Assembly: GCA_905250125.1 (NCBI GenBank)
Contig: CAJNOL010001145.1
Span: 1 to 64,000 of the forward strand
Direction of reading: 5' to 3'
DNA from: Rotaria sordida
Lineage: Eukaryota > Rotifera > Eurotatoria > Philodinida > Philodinidae
Length of the DNA: 64,000 bases
Part shown: one piece after another, positions 1 through 12,522 of the stretch
Numbering within the stretch: the stretch's first letter is position 1
How the letters are laid out: each line of letters opens with the position of its first letter
The notes under the pieces: model-generated
Databases searched by the model: none
Seen by the model: the letters and a program-made list of their open reading frames with translations, nothing else
Told to the model about the DNA's origin: nothing
Made by a program: the position numbers and the translations under genes

Positions 1-2344
1 CATCAGTATTTGGATATAGTTTAACACTTATGAATGAGATTCATTTCTTAGATAATATATGAAGTATATATTTATGCTTCGAAAACAAAAAGTTTAATAA
101 CGTTCTCTAAGTATCTATAGTATGGAAGGTATCATGCATCTATCGCATAAAATATTCATAAGTATTCACTGAAAATGATAAAATCTCCTATATTGTACAT
201 AAATATTTTAGTATCATTCATTAGATTACAATGAGATCTATCTATATAAGTCGGGCTGAAATGCAAGTACTAATGAAGATTTGTTGATGATGTTAAGCAT
301 GACGCTTAATTTATGATATGAACTCGATATGAAGCCACCATATTAAAACTCCGGGAATAATTTTCTTCTACGTATTCATATGTTATTTTTAAGAGATCGA
401 ATCAGTTTTCATGTGATATAAAAATCGATTAAATGACACTAATAGGAGTAAATCAATCACTCCTGCATGTAATATGAAATACTTAAAATGGTGAAGTTTT
501 CGATTATAATTGGTATCTGACAATCAACATAACTATATTGAATAGATGAAATTATATTTCGATAGAGAGTCGATTTCATGGTTTCATGATCCTTATCTTT
601 TGCTCGTCATGATGGTTTATTATTTTTATGAAGTCTTTCATAAAAAATTCTTTTTTTTTCAAGAATGAATGAGATTCTACATTAGAATGTATTTTATAGT
701 ATTCCATAATTTATTGATAAATATATCGAAAAACGAGCTCGTATTATACTAATAAAATTTCTCATTGTTAAAGAAAGGATAGAATACGTTCATTCCGGAT
801 AAGTAAAATATTTTTTGAAAGATTGAATCTGATATTATCTCAATTCGATTATTGAGTTTTATGGATGGGAAAGAACGATGAAAATTTTCATATATATTCA
901 TTTAACTGATAGAGGGAAAAATGACCGATATTTTACAGCATAACATATCAATAGAAGTCAAAAATTATGTGATGTTCATCATTGTCTTTTCGCTCGATAT
1001 TTCAACATTGAATTTTTCAGTTAGTAACATAAAATGAAAATGGTATACAGCTATAACATATTGGTTAAATACTCTATGTTGATATATGTGAATGATATAT
1101 AGTTTAGTTGTTGAAGTTGATACAATGTTACCTATTCGCAATAGAAAGAGATCATTAATATTTTTCTAATATGAAATAAAATTTATCAATTATAGTACGT
1201 TGTCTACTAGCGAACGTCTCTTTAACGTGAACATCTCCTAATTATGAACGATCTCCTGTTGGACAGCATGATTTTTGCTGCCAATGCCTCTCTATAATGT
1301 GTACATCTTCTTACTCTGAACAGTGAATATGTTGGCAATTCTTTTTGCTATTATAATCTTCTTAATGTAAACGTACTTTTTGGATTTTTGCATTGTTTTG
1401 TCACCTATTTCTTATGCACTGCATGCCAGCATATTTTTTGTATGATTTAGCTGCTGTACATGTAAAGTATGAAATCATGATACGAGCTTTGTTTGCAAAA
1501 AAAATGCTAGTAATTTATGATAATAAACATGGCTATGGTTCGTTACAATTTACATGAACTGGAAAACGCTCTAAAAATATGCCGTATCAAATATACAGTG
1601 GTTAGCGAAATGGTAACTTCAATGAAGAATTTTATCGAAGTTATTTTGTAATCCAAATAATAAATAATTAAGAATATAATTGTGAAGTTATCATAATACC
1701 TGACCAAAACGAATTTCTTCACTGATAGCATATACGTATATTTATTTAATAATAAATAATATCTATATTCATATCGAAGCAGATTAAATTTCTTCATCAT
1801 TGAACTCTAATTTTGATAAAAACTTAAAATGACGATAAACATGGACAATATGATTTTCAGCGGAAGAATTTATTGATTCGTCATATCACAAATCAAACGA
1901 ACTGATGCCTTAACTTTGATGGTATCGATTTTTTTTTATCTATGAATCAATAAGCTAATGGTATCTTAATCAGTCCAACACATTCAAATCAAAGAGGCAG
2001 CAATATATAACTGTCACTGTCAAAAAAATGAGACTTAATAGGCGATTACCTTAATTAGTTGCGTAATGACCATGTAAATTCAAAGAAAAATCTCGCTCAT
2101 TTCTTTCGAATCTCAAGTATACAATGAATTTTACATATCGTGTATTACTTTTGCAAAGTGACAGCTACTAGAGATGAGATCAGTTCGTGTTTTTTTGGAA
2201 TCGAACCGAACCAAGTCAAAACTTATAATAAGCTAACTAATTGACTGTATGTCCCACAAGTCATGAAAACTGTATAAATGCATTTAATTTCACTACTGGT
2301 CAAGTTTAATCCAAAACTTTTTTCTATTTCAAAAAGAGAGAACC
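1..2344. other. intergenic, no gene seen
   Basis: AT-rich sequence without an open frame that has protein-like composition or splice-supported continuation. The short frames present (for example 1543-1800 on the minus strand) are low-complexity and resemble no family I know. No RNA gene was recognised. Confidence 0.6.
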
Positions 2345-3136
2345 AGTATGTTTTTATTTTTAAAAACAAAATTCATTAACACTGTAGAAAACGTTGTACT
2401 TTGGCTAAAACACAAAAATTAGACTTTTGTTTGATATCGAAAACAATATGTAATATTTTTCTTATCGATATTTACTCGAATTTTTCTTGGTATTATGGGG
2501 TTCATATCATGCAAGTCTTTTACTATGACTTTATAAACGGGTTACCGGGAGCTCACCAATTGATGAAAGTCTACTGTGCTTCCACTAATTTGTGTCTCTT
2601 GGACATGGATTAGAGTGATTTATATCAATTATATTTAGAAGTACAAGCATCAAGATACATCTTTCATAATGTTTAGCATAGTTTCTTACATATATAATAC
2701 ATTCATACTGTTCTGCGATGATTGATGAAAGTCTCATCGTCAAAGAGTCGGATTTCTTATAAACGCTTGCTTCAATAGATTTCTAGGAAAAAGAAAGCAA
2801 AGAACCAATTTTAATTACAAATGGACTATAAAATGCTGTAACGTGTTCGTTTTCACATCTATTAAAGTTTTCGAGGTATCACGAATGACCTACTTTAAAG
2901 GAATGTACCAATAATTCAATCATTTTGAAACATATCAAACAAATAATTGCAAAGCAACTATGGAAGATCTAGATGATCTAAAACCCATAATACCAAGAAA
3001 AATTCGAGTAAATATCGATAAGAAATAGTACACACTGCTTGCAATATCAAACAAAAGTCTAATTTTTGTTTTGTAGCCAAAGTACAACGTTCTCTACAGT
3101 GTTGATGAACTCTGTTTTTAAAAATAAAAACATACT
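2345..3136. repeat. spaced inverted repeat (fold-back element remnant)
   Basis: The stretch 2345 to about 2532 reappears in reverse complement at about 2956-3136. Shared landmarks include the blocks AACGTTGTACTTTGGC, ATTAGACTTTTGTTTGATAT and ATCGATATTTACTCGAATTT. The arms differ by scattered substitutions and small indels, roughly 85-90% identical by eye, and are separated by about 425 bp of unrelated sequence. This is the structure of a non-autonomous DNA transposon or fold-back element. No transposase frame was seen in the spacer, and I could not fix the outer ends or a target duplication. Confidence 0.75.
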
Positions 3137-3236
3137 ATATTTTTCGAGAAACAATTTTTGAACCGAGAAAAAAAAAGAGTTAGGTGAGATGAAGAATGAC
3201 AAAGAACATATTCTTGTCTTTCTGAGAGTGTGATAG

Positions 3237-3387
3237 TTAGGGGTGTCGAGTTGCATTGAGTCAAGAAAAATGCTAATGTCGAAGCATTAGTATTAATTAT
3301 CAAGCATAATGTCAATAATGCTAATGCAAAAGTATGAGCATTAGCATTATTTAATGCTAGTACTAATTCTAATCTGACACTCCTAGG
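3237..3387. mobile_element. small MITE-like element, TAGGGGTGTC ends
   Basis: The left end reads TTAGGGGTGTCGAG and the right end, in reverse complement, reads CCTAGGAGTGTCAGA. The interior is built of palindromic ATGCTAATG / GCATTAG units. The inverted ends and hairpin interior suggest a miniature inverted-repeat element. I see no clear target duplication, so family assignment (hAT-like, by the TAGGG ends) is tentative. Confidence 0.5.
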
Positions 3388-4161
3388 GATGTTTAATCAT
3401 GTGAAACAGATTCATCATTTCGAAGAAATCTGCTTATTAGCTTTCTACAGAACCGAGAAGAAAACATTCTGTAACAGCGGAGAACAGCAAAGAATGCCTT
3501 CATCAGGGACAGGATACCTTTCTATAATCTAATCCAACGTAACTATCGCTACTAGAACCTTATGTCTATCTAACTAGAATGAAAAACCGTAAAAAGAGAT
3601 GTAGCTTCAATTTTGACTTTCGAGTACTTTACGAAAAAAAAATACTCTACTATTTGTATGATGCAAATTTAGAACGTTTTTTTTGTTCGATCAAGGCTTT
3701 TTCAATTGAGTATCAAACAAAGTTTTGCTTACTCCTCTCTATTAAGCAATTAGATGCAAGAATAACATTGCTTTTCTTTTGTAAATATCGGAAGTCAATA
3801 ATGGAAGTAATTCTACAGTCATCTTTTTTTAAAAATCAGAATCGAAAGTAGTTCAGAAGAAAATCAAAACCACTGCTTTGTAAATTCGTCTTTATTTGGT
3901 TATTGCTTTTAAAATATGTAAATTGTGATTTTTGATTGATGTGTCAATATGTAATTATTAAATTTTTAAAGTAAATATAAATATATATATATCACCGATA
4001 AAAATTTGCAAAACTATTTGCTCTTATATTAATGTTACATGAAGAAAAAACATTTTATTATCGAATGCAATCATTTCAAGTGAAGTCAAACTTGAAGGTT
4101 TTCAAATAATCTTTCATCATTAAAATTGTTCATTTCGTCGTTTTGAGACATGTATAAAAGA

Positions 4162-5852
4162 ATGCATATTTTCAAAGTTGTTATTCTATATGTTACAGCA
4201 ATATATCATAGTTATGGACAGAAAAGTGGTGGAAAAGGTAAAGATAAAATAGTTAGGGGTATGGCCAAACATTACGGAATTTCATTTTTTTTTACATTGT
4301 GACATCTATATCTTCTCAGTAGTAAAAGCTAACTCTTTGAAATTTTTATCATAGACAAAGACTATAAAGTTCTACTATCCATAAAAATTTCATCGACTCT
4401 TTCCTTAACCAGAACTAAGTTATTCCAAAAATAATGACCGTTACGGAATTTCAAAAAATGGAATCTTTTGTTGAGGGTGATATGAGAGTGGAGCATTTTA
4501 CTACGAATCAAAATGAAATATAAATAACCGTTTTACGTACAATTTGTTCAGCTCTCTACAAGCTATCATAATATCACGTTATTTACTCACAACTCTGATT
4601 GTATAGAATAAAAAAACTAAAAATACTGTTCGTTACGGAATTTCATCTTTTTTCATGTTTCAAAGTCGAAGGTTTGAGGATTTGAAATTTTTAAATTATC
4701 ATGATAAAAATATACCTTTTTCCTAATTTACGAGTAGTACAAAGATAGTTCTATCGTTTGAGTAATCAAGTTTTATACTCATAATGAATGCACATTAAAA
4801 TTTTTGATCATCTTTCAGACAAAAAATGTAATTTGATTCAAAATCATACTCTATTATGAAATCAGTCAATAAATTTATTTTATATATATATGATGAAAGA
4901 AAAATGGGGATTATGTCACTCATAACTAAGGTATCTCATAGCTTGCAACATGTTCGATAATTCATCGATAGCGTATATTCGATTGCAGAGACAGTTTTCT
5001 TTCAGTTTTGTAATTTCAAACCTTCGAATGCGAGAGTGACCGTTAGCTGGCCATGCCCTTCGAGCTTTTTCTGTGAAGAAAATTTTAAAATAATATAGGC
5101 GCCAATGCAAGTTCAACAGCAGTTGTTGTCGGATGTTTTTCTGGTGATTCATCGGTTATGTTAACTAATGGCGAACTAAAACAAATCGATTATCTTCAAA
5201 CAGGTGATGAAATTCTGACTGTTGATCATTTAAAAATAGTTCCTACTGAAATGGTTATTATGTTAGATAAACAAAGATCAAATCAAGGTTTCTACTCCAT
5301 CTTTATATTTCTTTTTTTCTTTAATCAATTTGTTTTAGCTCAGTTTTATACATTCATAACTGATTCGGGTCATAAAATAAGTTTGACAGGTCTTCATTTA
5401 ATTCCGATTATTTCACCAAATAACACAATGAATTACATTGCGGCTAGAGAAGTTCAATTGGGTGATCAACTTTATGCTTTAGTTAATGGTCACATGAAAT
5501 CTTCACCAATCAGAAATATAAGCATTGAAATAAAAAGAGGATATTTCGCTCCATTAACATTGACAGGTTAGTTTAGATTTTATCGTATTTATTTTTTTTT
5601 CAAATATTTTTATTATTAAATACAGGAACTTTATTGGTGAACGACGTTTTAGCAAGTTGTTATGCATCAGTAAAAAATCATCAATGGGCACAAATTTTCA
5701 TGGCTCCATTTCGTTGGTATTATAGATTAGCTCGTTTTATTTCTGTCAATGACCCATTTGATAATAATCGAACAGATGGAATACATTGGGCTGTTCAGAT
5801 TATTTATCAATTGACAAGTTATATTCAACCTTTGACATTACAAATTTTATAA
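4162..5852 (+). CDS. secreted Hog (Hedgehog C-terminal Hint) domain protein
   Basis: Four exons: 4162-4237, 5099-5287, 5339-5566, 5626-5852, all with GT-AG introns and matching phase 1, giving 239 residues. Exon 1 encodes a signal-peptide-like stretch (MHIFKVVILYVTAIYHSYG) and a short linker. Exon 2 begins the Hint domain with the autoprocessing Gly-Cys-Phe (GCFSGDSSV). Later come the TxxH block (SLTGLHLIP) and the APLT...VLASCYA...H..A..FMAPFRWYYRL block typical of Hedgehog C-terminal domains, including the SCYA cysteine. In Hedgehog this domain cleaves itself and adds cholesterol to the N-terminal product. The Hedge signalling domain is absent: only about a dozen residues separate the signal peptide from the cleavage cysteine. 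The 861-nt first intron is long, so an unseen exon there is possible. The third and fourth exons are certain; the first is inferred from phase and composition. Confidence 0.8.
4238..5098. other. long first intron of the Hog gene with minus-strand exon-like patch
   Basis: This intron contains three copies of TTACGGAATTTCA (near 4275, 4443 and 4635). On the minus strand, about 5070 down to 4913, it also has an acceptor-like TTCACAG followed by an open frame of about 50 codons with ordinary protein composition (ending ...MLQAMRYLSYE, then a stop). No partner exon was found, so it may be a transposon or gene fragment. Family unknown. Confidence 0.35.
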
Positions 5853-8800
5853 ACTATTATTATTTATTTTTTATCCATTTTTAACAGAGATAGAGATGTG
5901 TGCGTAGAAGATAATTTCAACCACACCGACACATACATCTTCTCTCAGATAAAAATTGCATCTATATTTATTGAAACTCTATGAACATGGTTTTGATTTT
6001 TATTTCTTTATAGTATTATGAACTTCATTTTTGTACACTTTACCCATGGAAACAAGGTATATACATATATCTTGTTTTAGATTTCCATTGGGAAGATTAG
6101 TCACGATGACGATCATAAAATAGACGTCTGATTAGTCATGATTACTGTCTTGCAAACGAGTCGAATACTGGATATGAAAGACATTGTCGGATCGAGTGCA
6201 GATTTAAGATCATGACCAACATCCGTCCTGGCAGTTGATCAAATCTTGATGTTTCAAAATATTTTTACTTTTTCTAATTGCTGTTTATATAAAAGAATAC
6301 GATTGAAAGGCAATTCGATCATGATCGAACAGTTAGTTGTACTTGAGAATAGGTACACATGACGAAATACCTGAATATATGGAGAAGAAAATGAACTATC
6401 AAAAAAAAAAATGAAGATGTATTTTTGTGTTGGAAAAAGTATTCATCTATATATAAAAAGGTATGTCATGTGATACTAACATAGCGTTCCATTTTGGCTT
6501 TCTTGGCAACAACTAAACACCTACTTGACTGTGTAGATATAGTTGATGCAGTGGAAGAAGGGAAGAACCACACTCATATCCTTATCTTTCCATGCCATTT
6601 ATTGGACAGCTTTTGAATATATAACAGGTATCATTTCAGTGTGACTTTGATCTATTTTTGTGGCATACAGAGTTGTTGTTTACCAGATAAAACAAGGTAT
6701 AGACGTAAAGAAATTCTTTGATAAACGGTTTAATGCTGAATTTTCTCACATAAGAAATGAAAAGATTATTGGTTCAATTTTTGTCCACGATAAAAATTTC
6801 AACATCTAACTTGAATACGCTGATATGCGAGGGTATCAATATATACTTTCTTTCTATGGTGGTGTGTAATGCAAAGGAAGAAAAACACAGGACAAGCATG
6901 ATGAAGAAAAAGTGAAAACGTGTAATCACGGCTGAATCATTATAAAGTAAACGGTTAATCTTATGTAAATGTCACGTTTTAGTTATGCACAGAACAAGAC
7001 ACACGTTGGAAAAAAAGAAGTAATTTCATCATTGATCAGTAAGTATTGAAACCAGTTGCGAATACATAAAAATAATTCATACATTTCACTATCATTTGCT
7101 ACTTGAGTCTAATAGAATTTCAATTTATTTAAGAGACATTTTATGAAGTAATCGAGCAGTAGATATATTCTATTTTCTACATGAATGAGTTAGTGAAAGC
7201 TCCAACATTTTCAAAGTGTCATTATTCATTCAACAATGTTCTTATTTCAAAAACATACTTGATTTTCCAAAAGTAGAGTTTCAATCTAGTTTTTTTTGAA
7301 AGAAATTCTTTCACAAATTTGAAAGATTTTTGAAAATTTATTTTAATTTCATAGAATATCAATCTGAAGTCTACAGAAAGAGAATAATTAATATTACTTT
7401 TTGAAATATATTCTACCAATGACGACTGTAGACTCATTGATGAGTCACATACATGAGTCAGTCGACACTGTCTTGACTTTTTTTTTTTCGGCAGCTATAT
7501 CGAGTATATCAGCTAACTTGACCGCTGCAAACGCATACTATTCAGCCATATAATAATAGAAATAATTGATAGATGATTTTTATTAGTGATGAGAGATAGT
7601 AAATATAGGTTTTTTTTGTTCTGAAAATATTCACATTATGTCTCAGTTTTTTCGTTTTTGCACTATACGTGGTTTCTCATATATCATCTTTGTTTAGAAA
7701 ATTGATGGTTCACTTTGAAACATTCTTCTTATGACTAACAAGTTCTTTTTTTTCTATACAATTATACTTACACTAGAACTTTAGTATATTTAGTTAAGTA
7801 TAGCATAGTGATTCCTTTCATCATGTTTCTATGCTAGAATCTTTGTAATATAATCGAGTTTCCTTTCTGATATATTTTTTTAAGTATAACTTAACAAGTT
7901 ATGCTTCGCTTTTTATTATTTTAAATAAAGTTTCGACCATCAGCATTGAGGTGAAAGAACTTGTAAAGATGAGGAGTGAAAATATGCATTCTATTTTCTA
8001 AAGAATGTTCCGAAGGTGAAATCGAGTTCGATATTCCATGAATATTCATGTGAATACGATTGCAATATTCTTCCTAGGAAATCGCAACTTGAATTTCGAA
8101 CTCGAAGGTTCGCGAACGTTATGGGAGAAACGAAAGAGTCAGACTAGCACGCTCGACATACGCACATTTATAATCTACGATTATTCGAATCTGCTACCGT
8201 TTCCTCTATGAACTATCATTTACTCTGCAGAATTGTTGTAACGTTTCTTCTTTCAACCTCTCTTTTTCTGAAACACGATCGGTAATTATTATAGACGTTT
8301 ATAGTGATATACCGGGACACTAATCTATTGCGCTTTCACACAGTGACTGTGACAGGCAGAAAAAAGTCGACAAAACTTCCGAATGCTATAATAATCGATG
8401 TGATTAGGCTTCATCTTGACGAGTATACTGAAATTACTGTGTTTGACATTTTAATCTCGGAGGGGGTTATATTCGAATCTATTCGACAAAAATCATTTTC
8501 GTTGACGTTCGCATATCTAGTGTGAGACGATGATCAATTAAAACTAAAACTCTGGCTTATTTTAATAGTCATGAAACATATAGAGCAAACGTAACTTTGC
8601 AATTTCTTCATATTGATTTTCTCGGCGATTCTCAGTCATCAGCTCAAAATACAGAAGAGGACTCGTAACTGAGTCCATAAGATTTAAGCCCACAAACTCT
8701 CTGAAATTCGACTATTCTCTTGATACCCTATCTATGCACTACATAGAAAGATAAAAACGACAAAATGCTACGACAGGTTGCTTCCTGTATACAAAGCTAT

Positions 8801-9376
8801 AATTTCAAAACTTCAATCGGTCTTCACTAACATTGATTATATCCACTGTTAGTCGATGACGACTGAACTCTTGATCTACCTTGCACAAATCATCTCGAAC
8901 TTCCGAATCTAAGACTCAACTCATGCTGTGTTGTGTAAAAAAAAGTCTCTATTGTAGTCTTTATCGACGATACATATTAGTCTCATTTTTGAGCATGCTT
9001 TCCTTCTTTTATTGAACGATTTGCATCTAGACAAGCTCCAAGAACATGCCACATACTTGTTTTTCTTTACCAAATATTATGAATTATTAGCGACTCGATA
9101 CAATAGGAATTTGAGAAAGACAAGACAAAGAAATTCTCTTGATGCACTAAAATCTTCCTTTTCATTTGCCCTTGTTTAGCAGCATTATTAACCAGAGCTC
9201 TGTATGTCTTTCATTGAACACTGTTCAATCTTTGAAATCCTGCTATATAATATGGATTTCACAGTTGTATTTCTTCACTCAAGTTGAGAAAACAAGACAG
9301 AAAATATATTTGAAGCTCTTTTATATGCTGCTAGAATATTGCATCTGCACATTAAACTACTTAAAATTTTACTCCG
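5853..9376. other. intergenic, no gene seen
   Basis: I found no convincing coding frame, RNA gene or terminal-repeat element across these 3.5 kb. The minus frame at 7222-7437 and the plus frame at 8304-8525 show no family resemblance and no splice-supported extension. Confidence 0.55.
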
Positions 9377-10681
9377 ATGGAGAATGCATCTTTACTCGAC
9401 CTACCTGTTGAACTGATTCATCGCATATTTGATTATTGTGATATTCAAACTATTCTTCTTTCCATTCGTCAAATATGTGAACAAATGCTCGCCATCGTCA
9501 ACACTTATGATCGATATGAGCTCATTTTGAATGCAGAGTCACTCGATACCATGCCGGGGCTTGCTCGCTTTATTTGCCCTGAGAGTATCATTTCATTGAT
9601 AATCTCTCATGACGTTTGGACGTATGAACCGATCGGTCGACTTATGTCACTATTCGATTGCCATCGATTCACGCGACTTCGTGCATTGAGCCTTCACGGA
9701 AAACAAGATGAGGACTTGAAGTATCTGTTAAAAAATTTGACTATCAATTCTTTAGTGTCCTTTTCAATAGAATCAAACAAAGGCAAAACTTTGAAAACAT
9801 GGAGTCTAGTTTCATCAGTACTCAGTCGATGGAATCTTCAAAAACTATGTGTGAGTAACGTAAGTTACATGACAAACGTAGTATGGGCAGATTCCTGCGT
9901 GTTAAAACATCTAACAATCACTAGGTGTAACTACAGTGACTATCTGAGCATTCTTCGTCAGTTATCTCATTTACGAACTCTGGTCATGCAAGATTGTACC
10001 ATAGATGATAGGAGTAATATACTGATTCCATCCACTGCATCTACATTTCATTCTGTACTGAAATCTTTAACTATCACAGCCTGTTCACTTCCTGAACAAT
10101 ACTTCGAATTACTACTTTCGTGTATATTGTCACTTAGCCATCTCAAAGTTATCTCTAAAAGGCAAACATTTGACTCGATGTTCGATGCATCTTATTGGGA
10201 ACGACTTGTTCATGGAAAACTATCAAAACTAGATAAACTTGAATTCTTTTTCTCGTATGAGTATGGTAGCAACGATAATTTCATTAGTCTCGAATCATGC
10301 ATCGCTCCATTTCGAACTCAATTTTGGGTTCATACGAAACGTTGGTTCGTAACTTGGGCATATGCTCCAAAATCAAATGGTATCTGGGCCTATACAACAC
10401 CTATTGACATCATCGAAAACAAAGAATTAGTCAGATGTGAAATATCGTGGATTGACAATACATGCCGACTGACTCAACAGCCACTAAATACAATTGTTGA
10501 TAACACTTCAGATGAGGTATGTGACCAAAATCTGTTCGAAATTAGAACTGATCCTTGCGATACATCATCGAAAGTTTTCTTTCTGACTGCATTTTTGAAA
10601 TTCTGGAGAACCTCTCTAAGGAATGCAAAGGATTTCCATGAGTTCTATTGGATGACTAATCGCAATCCTAATTGCTGCTAA
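9377..10681 (+). CDS. F-box protein, single exon
   Basis: A 434-residue uninterrupted frame. The N terminus (LLDLPVELIHRIFDYCDIQT, residues 6-25, extending to about 45) is an F-box, the motif that binds Skp1 in SCF ubiquitin ligases. The central part (about 85-270) has irregular leucine-rich segments of the kind found in FBXL proteins (LRALSLHG, LVSFSIES, LQKLCVSN, LKHLTITRC, LRTLVMQDC, LKSLTITAC). The C-terminal 150 residues are rich in Trp and aromatic residues and have no domain I recognise. The start is the first ATG before the F-box. Related single-exon F-box genes are numerous in bdelloid rotifers (general knowledge). The likely role is substrate recognition for ubiquitination; the substrate is unknown. 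Codon use is ordinary and no disabling change was seen. Confidence 0.85.
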   Translation: MENASLLDLPVELIHRIFDYCDIQTILLSIRQICEQMLAIVNTYDRYELILNAESLDTMPGLARFICPESIISLIISHDVWTYEPIGRLMSLFDCHRFTRLRALSLHGKQDEDLKYLLKNLTINSLVSFSIESNKGKTLKTWSLVSSVLSRWNLQKLCVSNVSYMTNVVWADSCVLKHLTITRCNYSDYLSILRQLSHLRTLVMQDCTIDDRSNILIPSTASTFHSVLKSLTITACSLPEQYFELLLSCILSLSHLKVISKRQTFDSMFDASYWERLVHGKLSKLDKLEFFFSYEYGSNDNFISLESCIAPFRTQFWVHTKRWFVTWAYAPKSNGIWAYTTPIDIIENKELVRCEISWIDNTCRLTQQPLNTIVDNTSDEVCDQNLFEIRTDPCDTSSKVFFLTAFLKFWRTSLRNAKDFHEFYWMTNRNPNCC

Positions 10682-12522
10682 ACTATGCGATTCCAAGAAT
10701 GATTTTCCAGACTGTATGCATTTAACTACTACTTCCATCAGACTACAAAGGGACAGCAGTATTGGGAATTTTCAATCTTTCCCTGGTCGACTTTCGTGAA
10801 TATCTAATTATGATCATACTAAATTACTTTTGATTTCAATATCGTAGGACACTATTTCATAGTTTTGACAAAATCTTTTCTCAAATCTTTCAAAGTTCGC
10901 TTTCTTCGCTTCTGTTATAGTTTTCAACAAAACCTAGATTGTTAGAGGATGGAGATTTGGATGAGCAAAAAGATGGACGTCAACCTCACGTTCCTAGTGA
11001 CTATATCATGAATTTTCTCGGTTGTTAAATCTATATGAAATGATAGGTAGATCCTTCTTCGTAACACTCTGGCTTACACTGACAAAAATCACATAGAATT
11101 CCTCATAGAAGAACAAATTTATTCTACAATACAAGGAAAAGTGTAGTTGATGAAAAAAAGACGATTTGGACAATTACAATGTTTATTGCATAAACGAGTT
11201 TTTGGATCAAGAAACAGAACTTGCGTGAAATTTATTTATACCACCCTAAAGATTCAAGTCAATCGTTAGAGAACTATTATTGTTTTTCTAAAATAACTTA
11301 GGTCTTGAGAGAAAATATCTCTTATGATCTATGAGGTGAGCTTGAGGTTGCCTCACTTTTCTATTAATAGCTAGACATCTTCTCAAGAACCAATGTTTAT
11401 TATAGCTCTGGGTGGAAGGCTGACCTGACGAGGAGCTCTTGCGTTCAATCAATTCATCTTTTCGTACGCACTAACTCACAATACATGAGACGTGAGAATA
11501 TGTCTTTATAAAAGTACAAGTAGATAGGTTTTGAATACACCATCTTTTTGATACGTGTTCAAAAACGTAGCTACTCAGTTTTCACGACCTCTATCTCACT
11601 ATTGATGTCAACATTAAGTTGCTATCGTGTTTCACAATATCCAGATTAACGGATGAGTTAGTATGAGATTTTTTGTTTTTCTTGCAGCGGATTGAAGTCA
11701 CCAATTGAATTACAGGTGTGTGAAATCTTGGAAGTCTGCATTTTAAGTAGTAATTAAACATGAGTTACATGTATTTTTCGCCGATAATTATAGATGGGTA
11801 AATGAATGTAGCTACTCTCCACCTACATCCAACCACCTTCAATATCAGTATTGACATTTTTCTGATCTGAATCTGAATTTGGGATGCTTGACTTTGATTA
11901 ACTTCTGTCAAACTATTTTGAGGGTTGTTGAGGTCGGATGGAGATACATGATTTCAACTTTCATGGATCATAGGAGAGCATGGTTGAGAGTTTCCTTTTC
12001 AATAGTACTTGCAACCATGCTCAAATCGAAACATACTCATATAAAGTAACGGTTCCCAGCTAATCATTTTTATTTAGTAGTAAAACTCGTGAAAGTCATT
12101 GACACCTGAAACATAAAAGAATTTGACTTGATAGCTTTCAGCGTCCACCAGATATTCCGTTTGTAACGTCAGAGATAGGAGATACATTCAACGCATACTT
12201 ATTATACGAACAAGTAAAAGTGGTATATATACATGTATATGATTTTGAAATACTGATGCAAATGTTCCGATATTGAATTCAACATAAGTAGAATTCAGGA
12301 GTCTTTTCTTCACCATTCTTAATGAGTTTCAAAAATTTTAGTATTAGTACCAACCGTCCATTCGGGTGTAACGCTGCGATTTTCAATGTATAACCCCATT
12401 TTCTTCGCTAATAAGCATTGATTAATCGTTCAAATGAATCAACCAAAGACAGAATCCTTCTCTTTCTTTTCATCTTATTGATTGTACCATAGCACCATCC
12501 GCATCTTGTTTTTTTCACATAG
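10682..12522. other. intergenic, or unresolved 5' part of the LRR gene
   Basis: No convincing exon was seen. The 70 bp before 12523 resemble the repeated introns of the LRR array (pyrimidine-rich, ending TTTTTTTCACATAG). The array may therefore once have extended leftwards, but no further LRR exon can be read. Confidence 0.4.

Noticed and set aside
2401-2613. 70-codon plus-strand frame and 65-codon minus frames at 3059-3315
   Set aside because: They sit on or beside the arms of the spaced inverted repeat and have no recognisable protein content.
4153-4160. TATAAAAG just before the Hog start codon
   Set aside because: It ends one base before the ATG, too close to act as a core promoter TATA box for that start. 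Chance is likely in such AT-rich DNA.
7222-7437. Minus-strand 71-codon frame in the 5.9-9.4 kb gap
   Set aside because: No family signature, no neighbouring exon and ordinary for chance frames in this composition.
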